Shown here piece after piece: positions 43,223 to 51,118 of a stretch of 64,000 nucleotides of DNA; position 1 is the first letter of the stretch; each line of letters starts with the position of its first letter. The notes below the pieces were generated by a model. That model saw only the letters and a list, made by a program, of their open reading frames with translations. It had not been told where the DNA came from and searched no databases. This DNA is from Alteribacillus sp041949975 (GTDB lineage: Bacteria > Bacillota > Bacilli > Bacillales > Marinococcaceae), in NCBI RefSeq assembly GCF_041949975.1, contig NZ_JBHFQG010000018.1, positions 1 through 64,000 of the forward strand. Reading direction: 5' to 3'. Position numbers and translations under genes: made by a program.

Positions 43223-44827
43223 CTATCTGTTTTTAGGAGCTTTCACTTGTTTTTTCAATTCTTCTTTTTCTTTCTTCAAGCGTTCTTTTTCTTCTCGAAG
43301 CCGGTTTCGTTCTGCTTGAATAGCCGCTTTATCTGTCTGCAGGATATTCCGTTCGCTTTTGAGTGCTTTGAATATGGAAACTACCATTAACAGCATGACG
43401 AATGTAAATGGCAGCGCCGCTATAATCATAGCCATTTCCAGGCCTGCGAGACCGCCGAAATACAGTAGAACTGCTGCTGCAGAAGACTGAATAGCGCCCC
43501 AAACCATTTTAACAGAGGTAGGAGGATTTAAGCTTCCATTTGTCGTTTGCATCCCCAGAACAAACGTTGCTGAGTCTGCGGAAGTAACAAAGAAAGAAAT
43601 AATAAGCAAAATCGCGATCGTGATCATAATAGACGCTAATGGGAAGTTTTCAAGCAGGGAGAATAAAGCAATTTCTTCGCCTTGCTCACTCATTATGTTA
43701 TATAGCTGTCCGTTCATTGCGTCATCTAGAGAGATACCAGTTGCTCCAAATACTGAAAACCACATAGCACCGAATATAGTTGGAACAGCAAGTACTCCAA
43801 GTACAAACTCACGAATAGTCCGTCCACGGGAAACCCTTGCAATAAACGTTCCTACAAATGGAGACCATGCAATCCACCATGCCCAATAGAAGATCGTCCA
43901 GCTTTCAAGCCACTCTCTATCACCTGTGAAGGTGGCTGTGCTGAAACTCATGCTAGGAAGATTTTGAAGATAACTTCCGAGTGTTGTGGTAAATACATCA
44001 AAAATGAATACCGTAGGTCCTACTGCTAGTAAAAATAACATAAGACCGACAGCCAGCACGATATTGGTCATACTTAAAATTCGAATCCCGCGATTTAAGC
44101 CCGTACCTGCAGATATAAGGTAAAGCACAGTAATAATACCAATAACAATTACTTGCGTCCCAATGTTATTTGTAATAAAACCGAACGAGTGACTAAGCCC
44201 GCCAGTAACCTGGGCAGCCCCGAAACCTAATGATGTTGCTACACCAAAAATGGTTGCAAAAACAACTAATACGTTAATTAATGTACCAACAGGTCCGTCC
44301 ACTTTATCTCCAAAAATAGGCCGGAGTGCAGCACTTACAACGCCTGGTGCATCATGACGAAACTTAAAATATGCAAGGGCTAGTGCAACGATAGCATAAA
44401 TAGCCCATGGATGAATGCCCCAGTGGAAAAAGGAATAACGTAGAGCAGCCGCTGCTGCTGCTCCGCTTTCCGGCTCGCCAGCTGGAGGGCCATAATAGTG
44501 ATAAAGAGGCTCTGCAACGCCCCAAAATACAAGACCGATCCCCATACCAGCAGTGAAGAGAAAAGCGAACCACGTAAAGTAATTATACTCTGGTTTTTCA
44601 TCAGGTTTACCCAATTTAATTCTTCCATATGGACTGAAAATAAGGTAGATAGCAAAAATCACAAAGGTTGTTGCCGATAGCAAATAAAACCAACCGAGTT
44701 TTTCAGAAATAAAAGCCTGAATATTTCCTAATATGTTTTCTACGTTATCTGGTGCAATCACGCCCCAGATGATGAACAATAAAGCAATAATAAAGGAAAT
44801 GTAAAAAACAGGTGTTAACTTCCTCAT
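43223..44827 (-). CDS. BCCT family betaine/choline/carnitine transporter
   Basis: A 534-residue secondary transporter with 12 membrane helices that takes up glycine betaine or choline with sodium. The family signature is the aromatic stretch WTIFYWAWWIAWSPFVGTFIARVSRGR, and the Gly-rich GMGIGLVFWGVAEP motif is near residue 85. The start is taken at 44827 (MRKLTPVFYISFI). A TTG nine bases earlier is also possible, because the AAGGTGG site is closer to it. The cytoplasmic tail is a basic/acidic coiled coil (ERNRLREEKERLKKEKEELK), a region that senses osmotic stress in BetP. The gene breaks the synteny with B. subtilis between pdhD and sr1. Confidence 0.93.
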   Translation of the reverse strand: MRKLTPVFYISFIIALLFIIWGVIAPDNVENILGNIQAFISEKLGWFYLLSATTFVIFAIYLIFSPYGRIKLGKPDEKPEYNYFTWFAFLFTAGMGIGLVFWGVAEPLYHYYGPPAGEPESGAAAAAALRYSFFHWGIHPWAIYAIVALALAYFKFRHDAPGVVSAALRPIFGDKVDGPVGTLINVLVVFATIFGVATSLGFGAAQVTGGLSHSFGFITNNIGTQVIVIGIITVLYLISAGTGLNRGIRILSMTNIVLAVGLMLFLLAVGPTVFIFDVFTTTLGSYLQNLPSMSFSTATFTGDREWLESWTIFYWAWWIAWSPFVGTFIARVSRGRTIREFVLGVLAVPTIFGAMWFSVFGATGISLDDAMNGQLYNIMSEQGEEIALFSLLENFPLASIMITIAILLIISFFVTSADSATFVLGMQTTNGSLNPPTSVKMVWGAIQSSAAAVLLYFGGLAGLEMAMIIAALPFTFVMLLMVVSIFKALKSERNILQTDKAAIQAERNRLREEKERLKKEKEELKKQVKAPKNR

Positions 44828-45219
44828 CTTAGGCAAAACCACCTTTCCTAGGAATTTTAAATGCATTACGTTTCTCAATAGTTAGTAATTGCTATGTGTA
44901 CTAAATAGACCAAACCTGATTTCTCTTCACAAGACAATTATACTTTATTATTTGTGAAAGCATATTGTCTAATACCTGAAAAATCCACAAAGGAAATTAT
45001 AACATGTACAAAAAAGGGGTCAACAGATAACACCTAACAACCTTATATACCCATCAAACGGCACAACTAATCAAAAAATAGCGAAAATTGACTAAGTTTA
45101 TTGTGGAAAAATATAAGTCCAAAGAATTATAAATATAATTATATTTTTTTGATTTTTTTAACCCGTTTTTTCACATTTTTGATATGATAGAAAAAGATAA
45201 CAGGAGGGGGGAAGAACGG
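44828..45219. other. Gap between divergent BCCT and deacetylase genes
   Basis: About 390 AT-rich bases hold no gene. Both promoters must be here. On the plus strand GATATGATAG near 45180 may be a -10, but no good -35 is paired with it. Confidence 0.45.
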
Positions 45220-46062
45220 TTGAAAACACTATTACCGCTGGGGGCATTTTTTTTGTTTTTAGCTGCTTGCAGTGCCAATTCTGAGGGCACTGCTTCAGAG
45301 ACTGAGGAGCCAGAACAAATAGAGGAACAGACAGACAATCAGTCAGAGGAAGAAAATGAATTATCTGATGTGGACGAAAATAAAGAAAAAGCAGCAGAAG
45401 AAGAAAATGACGAAGATAAAGAAGAAACATACAGTCCTAAGTATGAAATTCGAAAAAGTGATTGGTCTTTGCAGCACGTAGAAGAATCAAATGAGCGCAA
45501 TGTGCTTATTACGATTGATGATGCACCAGATTCTCACAGCTTGGAAATGGCTGAATTTTTAGCCGAAGAAAAGGTGCCAGCTATCTTTTTTGTTAATGGA
45601 CATTTCATAAATGACGAAAAGGGACAGGAGAATTTAAAAGCCATTTATGACTTAGGTTTTGAAATTGGAAACCATACAATGAATCATGTTTCTTTAAATG
45701 AAATTTCTAAGGAAGAAACAATGCAGGAGATTGTGGATTTAAATGATTTAATAGAAGAAATAACGGGAGAAAGACCGGTCTTTTTTAGAGCGCCGTTTGG
45801 AATAAATACAGATAATTCAAAAGCTATCTTAAAAGAAGAAGATATGACGTGGATGAATTGGACGTACGGATATGATTGGGAAGAAGAATATATGGAATCA
45901 GACGCCCTCGCAGAAATAATGGTTAATACAGAACTTCTTACAAACGGGGCTAACCTGCTCATGCATGATAGAGAATGGACGAAAGAAGCACTTCCCAAGA
46001 TGATTGAACATTTTCGTGAAGAAGGGTACGGATTTATTCACCCCGATGAAATTGTACGTTAA
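45220..46062 (+). CDS. Polysaccharide deacetylase lipoprotein
   Basis: A 280-residue lipoprotein with a NodB homology domain. The signal peptide (KTLLPLGAFFLFLAAC) ends in a lipobox. An acidic linker of about 60 residues follows (EEPEQIEEQTDNQSEEENE). The catalytic domain starts near 100: ITIDDAPDS carries the metal Asp, GNHTMNH the two His, and RAPFGINTD the catalytic Arg/Pro block. The first motif has Ala where the family usually has Gly. The TTG start at 45220 has GGAGGGGGG 8 bases upstream. It probably deacetylates peptidoglycan or another wall polymer. Confidence 0.85.
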   Translation: MKTLLPLGAFFLFLAACSANSEGTASETEEPEQIEEQTDNQSEEENELSDVDENKEKAAEEENDEDKEETYSPKYEIRKSDWSLQHVEESNERNVLITIDDAPDSHSLEMAEFLAEEKVPAIFFVNGHFINDEKGQENLKAIYDLGFEIGNHTMNHVSLNEISKEETMQEIVDLNDLIEEITGERPVFFRAPFGINTDNSKAILKEEDMTWMNWTYGYDWEEEYMESDALAEIMVNTELLTNGANLLMHDREWTKEALPKMIEHFREEGYGFIHPDEIVR

Positions 46063-46090
46063 TGGAAAGGTGAAGTAAGGGGGGAGTGAC

Positions 46091-46528
46091 ATGAATAAGT
46101 CAGAATTACTGGACGAAATGAGAATGGAGGTCGGTCTTGCTCAGGACTATGCTGCTACCCTGCACGAGTTTTATATCAAGGTGTTAAAAACTTTTGAACA
46201 GAAATGGAATTTCTGTGAAGTGACAGCTATTTATGAAAATAATTGGGACCACTTTCATGTCATTACGCTTCGCGAAAAGGCAAAGGGACTAAAAGTTCCT
46301 ATAAAAGACAGCCCGGTGTCACATTGCGCGATTCACGGAAAGACTTCGTCGTATTTTACAATAGACAGCACTTATTTATTTGTTCCTTTTTACACAAATG
46401 CCATTCTAAAAGGCATTCTAGTTTTGAAAATACGACCAGAACGCTATATTATACAAGAAGAAGACGTCACTTTTTTAAATGAAGTAAGCCGTTTTTTAGG
46501 AGCGGCTTCATCAGACTTCTTACAATAA
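46091..46528 (+). CDS. GAF domain protein
   Basis: A 145-residue protein made almost wholly of a GAF domain. The order is an N-terminal helix (MRMEVGLAQDYAATLHEFYIK), the strand EVTAIYENNWDHFHVIT, the SPVSHCAIHGKTSSYFTID loop, and VPFYTNAILKGILVLKI. A Cys and His near residues 76-80 could bind a ligand. It has no output domain. GGGGGAG precedes the ATG, 26 bases after the deacetylase stop, so the two may be co-transcribed. The ligand is unknown. Confidence 0.75.
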   Translation: MNKSELLDEMRMEVGLAQDYAATLHEFYIKVLKTFEQKWNFCEVTAIYENNWDHFHVITLREKAKGLKVPIKDSPVSHCAIHGKTSSYFTIDSTYLFVPFYTNAILKGILVLKIRPERYIIQEEDVTFLNEVSRFLGAASSDFLQ

Positions 46529-46542
46529 AAATATGGAACATT

Positions 46543-46576
46543 AAGCTGACTTGCAGCTGTGAGTCAGTTTTTTTTA
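46543..46576 (+). terminator. Terminator of the GAF gene
   Basis: AAGCTGACT (46543-46551) pairs with AGTCAGTTT (46562-46570) with one G:U, then a T run follows. The T run forms the left edge of repeat copy C. Confidence 0.82.
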
Positions 46577-46742
46577 TTGTTTAGGAAATTATTTTTTTAC
46601 AAGTGTGGATTATCCGCGTCTAGCTTCAGCGCCCAGCCTCTCGGGGTTAAATAACCTCCAGTCATGAAAGGCAAAGAGCGCCTTTAGTGACTGGAGAACA
46701 TTTACCTGTCGAGGCTGAACAGGGCGCTTGCGCTTTTGTTCT
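46577..46742. repeat. Dispersed intergenic repeat, copy C (short)
   Basis: Starts with TTGTTTAGGAAATTA, contains GCGTCTAGCTTCAGCGCCCAGCC, then TTAAATAACCTCCAG, GGAGAACATTTACCTGTCG and GGGCGCTTGCGCTTTTG. It is about 165 bases long and lacks the middle section of copies A and B. Confidence 0.85.
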
Positions 46743-46841
46743 AATGCTGTAAATCTTAATAAATGCGCTTTAATAAATAAAATAAAGTCGCAAGTCTCAT
46801 TTATCTGGGCGATATTTTTAAATGTGTTATACAATTTAGGG

Positions 46842-46900
46842 TTGACTTTTTAATTATGACATCATAATATAAAATTACAGTAAACGATAAAACGCTTTCA
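46842..46900 (+). promoter_or_regulatory. sr1 promoter with a cre site downstream
   Basis: TTGACT (46842-46847), 17 bases, TAATAT (46865-46870). ATAAAACGCTTTCA (46887-46900) matches the cre consensus at 12 of 14 positions and lies about 10 bases into the transcript, where CcpA would block elongation. TATGACATCAT overlapping the spacer resembles a CcpN site. B. subtilis sr1 is controlled by CcpN and, more weakly, CcpA, so the arrangement fits. Confidence 0.65.
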
Positions 46901-46915
46901 AAGGAGAGGATTCCA

Positions 46916-47029
46916 GTGGGAATTATCGTATGCCAAAGCTGTGATCGCACGATCGAACATTTTGATGGAGAAAAAGTGGCAACCTTATATTCTACGAGCT
47001 GTAAGAAATGCGGTAAGTCCAAAAAATAA
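46916..47029 (+). CDS. sr1P: SR1P, GapA-binding peptide
   Basis: A 37-residue peptide with a GTG start and AAAGGAGAGG upstream. It reads MGIIVCQSCDRTIEHFDGEKV and ends STSCKKCGKSKK. Two CxxC pairs (Cys6/Cys9 and Cys31/Cys34) look like a zinc knuckle. This matches the SR1P family of Bacillales, in which the peptide binds glyceraldehyde-3-phosphate dehydrogenase GapA and promotes its interaction with RNase J1. Its own host RNA has a separate antisense function. Confidence 0.88.
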   Translation: MGIIVCQSCDRTIEHFDGEKVATLYSTSCKKCGKSKK

Positions 47030-47042
47030 ATATCAGACGAGA

Positions 47043-47080
47043 GCATCCCCTGCTTTTTTCCGGCACAGGGGATGTTTTTT
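47043..47080 (+). terminator. Terminator of sr1
   Basis: GCATCCCCTG (47043-47052) pairs with CAGGGGATGT (47066-47075) with one G:U pair, followed by a T run. Confidence 0.88.
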
Positions 47081-47201
47081 GTGTTTAAACATCAAAAGAC
47101 AATGCTTGACGAAAATATCCTTTTTCTAATAATCAGCAGGGAAATACTCTTAGATAAAGAAGTCATGATTGAGAGAAAAATAAAACAATGGAGGAGAAAC
47201 T

Positions 47202-48158
47202 ATGGAATGGAAAACAAGAGTCACCGAGCGCTTACATATTACATACCCAATTATTCAAGGAGGTCTTGCTTATTTAGCGTATTCCGATCTTTCCGCAGCC
47301 GTTTCTAACGCAGGAGGCTTAGGACAAATTACAGCGATGTCCTTGCCAGACGCTGAGGCTCTAAAACAAGAAATTCGTAAGGTGAAAGAAAAAACAGATA
47401 AGCCCTTTGGCGTAAATTTTGCTATCGGTCAATATAGAAGGCCTTTCGAACACATGGTAGAAGCTTCGCTTGAAGAAGGAGTAGAAGTCATTTCAATGAC
47501 TGGAGGAAATCCGTCTCCCATTTTTGACTTATTAAAAGGAACCGATGTAAAAAAGCTTGTTTTGGTTGCAGCACGGCGTCAAGCAGAAAAAGCGGAAGAA
47601 CTTGGTGCGGATGCGGTGATGGTTGTCGGTCAGGAAGGCGGTGGTCATGTTGGAAAACAGGATACAGGCACGATGGTGCTGATTCCGCAGGTAGTTGATA
47701 GAGTGTCTATTCCGGTTATTGCTTCAGGTGGAATTGGAGACGGACGCGGAATGATGGCCGCTCTTGCCCTGGGAGCTGAAGGAATAGAAATGGGAACGCG
47801 GTTTATTGCCACCAAAGAGTGTGTTCATGCTCATGAACACTATAAGGAAGCATTGATGAAAGGGACCGAAAATGATACGGTAATCATCAAACGTTCCATT
47901 GGGGCACCAGGACGTGCGTTAAAAAATGAATGGACGGAAAAAATATTAGAAGTGGAACACCAAACCCCAGAATATGAAAAATTAAAAGATTATATCAGCG
48001 GAGAAGCAAATCGTTCTTACATTTATCATGGGAATGATCAAAAAGGATTTGGCTGGGCAGGTCAAGTGATAGGAAGAATTAATGACTGTCCAAGCGTACA
48101 AGAGCTGTTTGATCGAATGAAAAATGAAGCTAATGACGTACGAACCCGCTGGTGCTGA
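47202..48158 (+). CDS. Nitronate monooxygenase / FabK-like FMN enzyme
   Basis: A 318-residue TIM-barrel flavoprotein of the 2-nitropropane dioxygenase family. Marks are YPIIQGGLAYLAYS near residue 15, ISMTGGNPSP near 97, VGQEGGGHVGKQDT (FMN and substrate loop, about 142-155), SGGIGDGRGMMAALALGAEG near 173 and MGTRFIATKE near 198. The family includes enoyl-ACP reductase FabK and nitronate monooxygenases. The C-terminal end differs from FabK, so a nitronate-type role is preferred. GGAGG lies upstream of the ATG. It is inserted between sr1 and yktA relative to B. subtilis. Confidence 0.82.
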   Translation: MEWKTRVTERLHITYPIIQGGLAYLAYSDLSAAVSNAGGLGQITAMSLPDAEALKQEIRKVKEKTDKPFGVNFAIGQYRRPFEHMVEASLEEGVEVISMTGGNPSPIFDLLKGTDVKKLVLVAARRQAEKAEELGADAVMVVGQEGGGHVGKQDTGTMVLIPQVVDRVSIPVIASGGIGDGRGMMAALALGAEGIEMGTRFIATKECVHAHEHYKEALMKGTENDTVIIKRSIGAPGRALKNEWTEKILEVEHQTPEYEKLKDYISGEANRSYIYHGNDQKGFGWAGQVIGRINDCPSVQELFDRMKNEANDVRTRWC

Positions 48159-48173
48159 CAGGAGGGATTCACC

Positions 48174-48449
48174 TTGGAAGAACAACTGCATATGCCCATT
48201 TCCATGGATTGGAGCAAAGAAGAAGTAATTGACGCTGTGAATTTCTATCAAACAATTGAAAGAGCTCATCATAAAGCAGTACCTCGAGAAGATGTACTCG
48301 CTCTATATAATCGATTTAAACAAATCGCCCCTTCAAAAAGCGAAGAAAAACAATTATTCCGCCAGTTTGACGAAAGAGCTGGCGTGTCCTGCTGGAAAAC
48401 TGTCCAAAAAGCAAAAGCAGCAGAGGCCGGTGAAAAAATTAAAATGTAA
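48174..48449 (+). CDS. yktA: UPF0223 family protein
   Basis: A 91-residue helical protein of the UPF0223 (YktA) family. Typical stretches are YPISMDWSKEEVIDAVNFYQ-like at the N-terminus and VPREDVLALYNRFKQIAPSKSEEKQ. The start is TTG at 48174, with GGAGGG 7 bases upstream. The function is unknown in the whole family. It lies 15 bases after the nitronate monooxygenase gene. Confidence 0.88.
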   Translation: MEEQLHMPISMDWSKEEVIDAVNFYQTIERAHHKAVPREDVLALYNRFKQIAPSKSEEKQLFRQFDERAGVSCWKTVQKAKAAEAGEKIKM

Positions 48450-48456
48450 TAAAAAC

Positions 48457-48492
48457 GAGGGTTGTCTCGGAAATAAGGGACAGCCCATTTAC
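48457..48492 (+). terminator. Terminator of yktA
   Basis: GGGTTGTCTC pairs with GGGACAGCCC around an 8-base loop. The T-rich end is weak. The stem sequence resembles that after ydjO at 27567. Confidence 0.65.
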
Positions 48493-48514
48493 CATTTTAA
48501 AGCGTTTGCGGAAT

Positions 48515-48690
48515 GAGAATAAGGGGATATGAAGCCCGGACCAGCAGAAAGAAAAGCGAAATGGTAATCAAGGAAAGGGCTTGAAGACCGAAGTTGGAGA
48601 AAGCGAGTTAAAACAGAAACCAAAGATGTGTTTTGAAGAACGAAGTCGGAGGAAGTAAATAAATGCGGTAATCAATCAAGGAACTTAAAA
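48515..48690. repeat. Array of a degenerate 52-bp tandem repeat, site 3
   Basis: The anchor GAAGCCCGGA-like box occurs at 48531, 48583 and 48635, exactly 52 bases apart. GGTAATCAAGG-type starts occur at 48563 and 48667. The consensus is shared with arrays at 20968 and 27625. No gene is encoded. Confidence 0.75.
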
Positions 48691-48880
48691 TATCACTCAC
48701 TTGTATTTCGGCATCTCCTGTTCAATTACAGAGTTCACATCAAGCCCGCTGCCAATTTCACATTAAGCGCAATGGCGCCACCTTCCGTGATTCATTTTCA
48801 CGACCGGATGGTTAGCAGACTCCTTTTTGTTTAGGTTGATGTAAATAACACCAGCTAATTGGCAGTCTGACTATACATTC
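48691..48880 (-). pseudogene. Eroded coding remnant of unknown kind
   Basis: On the minus strand the pieces GGAIALNVKLAAG and GLDVNSVIEQEMPKYK, separated by a frame change, read like the end of a protein. They cover only about 45 residues and have no start. I cannot name the family. The plus strand gives nothing. Confidence 0.25.
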
Positions 48881-48883
48881 AAC

Positions 48884-48925
48884 AATAAAAGATGTCCGGC
48901 AGCATTTGAGCTTACAGGACACCCT
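48884..48925 (-). terminator. Terminator of yktB
   Basis: On the minus strand GGTGTCC pairs with GGACATC around a 19-base loop, then TTTTATTG. It lies about 40 bases past the yktB stop codon. Confidence 0.65.
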
Positions 48926-48961
48926 CTATAGAAATATTACTAGATTAGATGACAGAACGCT

Positions 48962-49594
48962 TTAGGAAGTTTGATTGATGGACAGCTCGTAAAAAGGAAC
49001 AAGAGTTTCAAACGTTTGTTTTGCTTCCTGTAAAAATGCTTCTCCATCTTTTAAGAGGGGATCATCTTTTTTAATATGTTTACCAATGAGAAACTCGCCC
49101 TTTTTCACATCACGAAATCTTGTTAATGATTCCGTGAGTTTGTCTTCAGCGATTTCATTAATTGAAAACGCATCTTTTTTTGTATGATCAAGGGAAATAA
49201 CATAATCATCTGGAAGACTTAGAATATCTTCTTTGTTTTCTAAAAATGACTTTGCTACTTCTTGTTTGTCAGGCATTTCATAAATATAAGCAAGCCACAA
49301 AAATACGTGGTCGTCAAACAAGCCGACTTGAAAATGTGGATGTTTTTTATAGCCGCGTTTATTATCTGCTATTCCAAGCCACGTGTCTGTAGGCGGATTT
49401 TTTGTTCGCCTCGCGTGTTTAGCAATATGCAAGTACATTTCTTTACCTAACATCATCGAAAGTTCATCTGTTAAAAAGTCGCCAATTTCTTTAAATTTTG
49501 GCTGTATACGTTCTTGAATGGCCTCCATTCTTTCATCGAGGCCATCAATATGAAAAGTGTCAAAATCAGAGGATTGAAACCCTTGAAAAGACAT
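48962..49594 (-). CDS. yktB: DUF1054 / UPF0637 family protein
   Basis: A 210-residue protein of the YktB family. Typical blocks are FQGFQSSDFDTFHIDGLDERM at the N-terminus, MYLHIAKHARRTKNPPTDTWLG and HPHFQVGLFDDHVFLWLAYIYEMP. The start at 49594 has GAAAGGAG upstream; an earlier in-frame ATG at 49663 lacks one. A structure of the family is known but the function is not. It is near yktA and suhB as in B. subtilis. Confidence 0.9.
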   Translation of the reverse strand: MSFQGFQSSDFDTFHIDGLDERMEAIQERIQPKFKEIGDFLTDELSMMLGKEMYLHIAKHARRTKNPPTDTWLGIADNKRGYKKHPHFQVGLFDDHVFLWLAYIYEMPDKQEVAKSFLENKEDILSLPDDYVISLDHTKKDAFSINEIAEDKLTESLTRFRDVKKGEFLIGKHIKKDDPLLKDGEAFLQEAKQTFETLVPFYELSINQTS

Positions 49595-49778
49595 ATTGTT
49601 CTCTCCTTTCAGGTAATGGTTGTTTGTTTCTTCGTACAAGCACCCTTTTCTAATACTTATCATATCCTTCCATGAAAAAGAAAATCAAATACCATGCTTT
49701 TAATCATTAAAAACAGTTCTTTCAGCTAAAAACTATTTTCAGCCTTACCGGCCCATTTTCTTTTCAAGAAAGTATCGT

Positions 49779-49806
49779 TTGAAATTTCAAAATCATATGG
49801 TATAAT
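49779..49806 (+). promoter_or_regulatory. Sigma-A promoter of the 62-residue gene
   Basis: TTGAAA (49779-49784), 16 bases, TATAAT (49801-49806). It is near consensus. The predicted leader is about 90 bases. The rest of the gap from 49595 contains only the divergent yktB promoter, which I do not resolve. Confidence 0.7.
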
Positions 49807-49902
49807 ATCAGAAACATAAATATCAGAATATTTAGTCAAACTACTTTATCGACTGTCAGCCTGTCTAGTGTACATCGAAATCATAAAGGGGTGTGGGTGG
49901 CC

Positions 49903-50091
49903 ATGGAACAAGTGATTCAAACATTCAAAAGAAAAGATGCAGAAGAGAGAATCCCTGTATTACGCATCGAGATTGACTATGAGCTTGTCAGTTTGCATGA
50001 TGCCATGTTGGCCGAGGACCTGGTTGCTATGAATGAATGTAAGGCTCGGCTGGAAGAATTAAGACAGGAATTAATTTGTCTAGAAGCTTAA
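49903..50091 (+). CDS. Small coiled-coil protein of unknown function
   Basis: A 62-residue protein, MEQVIQTFKRKDAEERIPVLRI, then helices with Leu/Glu heptads (AMNECKARLEELRQEL). The ATG at 49903 is preceded by GGGGTGTGGGTGG; a GTG at 49891 is an alternative start. It has its own strong promoter and terminator, which supports expression. B. subtilis has a short gene (ykzI) in this neighbourhood; whether this is its counterpart is not clear. Confidence 0.65.
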   Translation: MEQVIQTFKRKDAEERIPVLRIEIDYELVSLHDAMLAEDLVAMNECKARLEELRQELICLEA

Positions 50092-50121
50092 ATGAGGATG
50101 TTAAAACATTATTTATAATAG

Positions 50122-50156
50122 AAGGTTGGGCAGAAAACTTTGCCCAGCCTTTTTTT
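50122..50156 (+). terminator. Terminator of the 62-residue gene
   Basis: AGGTTGGGCA pairs with TGCCCAGCCT with one G:U and runs into seven T. Confidence 0.9.
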
Positions 50157-50260
50157 GCGGCAAAATGCCGGCTGGCTGTTTGTTCATTCAATGGAATGTG
50201 TATTAATTTCCCTCTGCCTGTGTGATAATGGAAGAATAGATAGTTACAGGAGTGGTTGGG

Positions 50261-51082
50261 ATGAATGAAAACTGGATGGAAATAAAAAACACTGCTTTAA
50301 AATGGATGGAAGACGCAGGGAAGATGTTGAAAGAATCTTTACAGGATTCCATGCATGATTCACTTTATGTAAATACCAAATCAAGCCCTAATGATCTTGT
50401 GACGGAAATGGATTACAAAGTAGAAAGATTTTTAACCGAGCAAATAAATAATACATTTCCAGAGCACAAAGTATTAGGTGAAGAAGAAGCCGGGGCTGAT
50501 ATTCAATCTACAGATGGTGTGCTATGGATTATCGATCCGATTGATGGCACCACTAATTTTGTTCACCAAAAATACAATTTTGCAATTTCTGTGGCGGTTG
50601 CTAAAGATGGCGTTGGACAAGTTGGCATTATTTATAATGTAATGCAGGATGAATGGTTTACAGCTGTAGCAGGAGAGGGAGCGTATTTGAATGACCGCAG
50701 ACTAGCCCGTGTTACAGAAGTTGACCTTCCTGAAGCTGTTATTGGATTAAACGGGCGGTGGCTTGCACGAGAGAAAAGAAGCGGTGAGCAATCTCTGCAT
50801 ACGATGGTTCGTAAATCAAGAAGTGTACGCTCTTATGGATCTGCAGCCATTGAACTGGCCTATGTAGCCTGCGGCCGCCTTGACAGCTATATAAGCTTTC
50901 GTCTTTCTCCGTGGGATTATGCTGCCGGGTTGGTGCTGTTAAATGAAGTCGGTGTTATTACGACTGATTTTCAAAAACAAGAACCATCTCTTTTAGAAAA
51001 AAGTAAAATTTTAGCCGCTCGTCCTGGCCTTCACGCCCAGCTCCTTCACTATGTACACAATCATGAAGGCTTTGATTATTAA
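50261..51082 (+). CDS. suhB: Inositol monophosphatase family protein
   Basis: A 273-residue Mg-dependent phosphatase. Metal motifs are GEEEAG (73-78), WIIDPIDGTTNF (89-100) and SPWDYAAG (216-223). It hydrolyses inositol monophosphate or related sugar phosphates. The ATG at 50261 has AGGAG 8 bases upstream; a GTG at 50252 overlaps that site and is rejected. It is the counterpart of B. subtilis yktC. Confidence 0.93.
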   Translation: MNENWMEIKNTALKWMEDAGKMLKESLQDSMHDSLYVNTKSSPNDLVTEMDYKVERFLTEQINNTFPEHKVLGEEEAGADIQSTDGVLWIIDPIDGTTNFVHQKYNFAISVAVAKDGVGQVGIIYNVMQDEWFTAVAGEGAYLNDRRLARVTEVDLPEAVIGLNGRWLAREKRSGEQSLHTMVRKSRSVRSYGSAAIELAYVACGRLDSYISFRLSPWDYAAGLVLLNEVGVITTDFQKQEPSLLEKSKILAARPGLHAQLLHYVHNHEGFDY

Positions 51083-51084
51083 TT

Positions 51085-51118
51085 AAAAAAACACGTGCAT
51101 GCTGCGCACGTGTTTTTT
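51085..51118. terminator. Bidirectional terminator between suhB and ylaF
   Basis: AAAAAACACGTGC pairs perfectly with GCACGTGTTTTTT around a short loop. A and T runs on both arms suit both convergent genes. Confidence 0.92.

Larger units (their letters stand above)
46877..47082 (+). ncRNA. sr1: SR1 dual-function regulatory RNA
   Basis: The distance from the predicted start (about 7 bases past TAATAT) to the terminator end is about 205 bases, the length known for B. subtilis SR1. It encodes the small SR1P peptide. SR1 base-pairs with ahrC mRNA and controls arginine catabolism in B. subtilis. The gene lies between pdhD and yktA, the same neighbourhood as there. The 5' end is inferred from the promoter and not seen directly. 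Confidence 0.78.
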
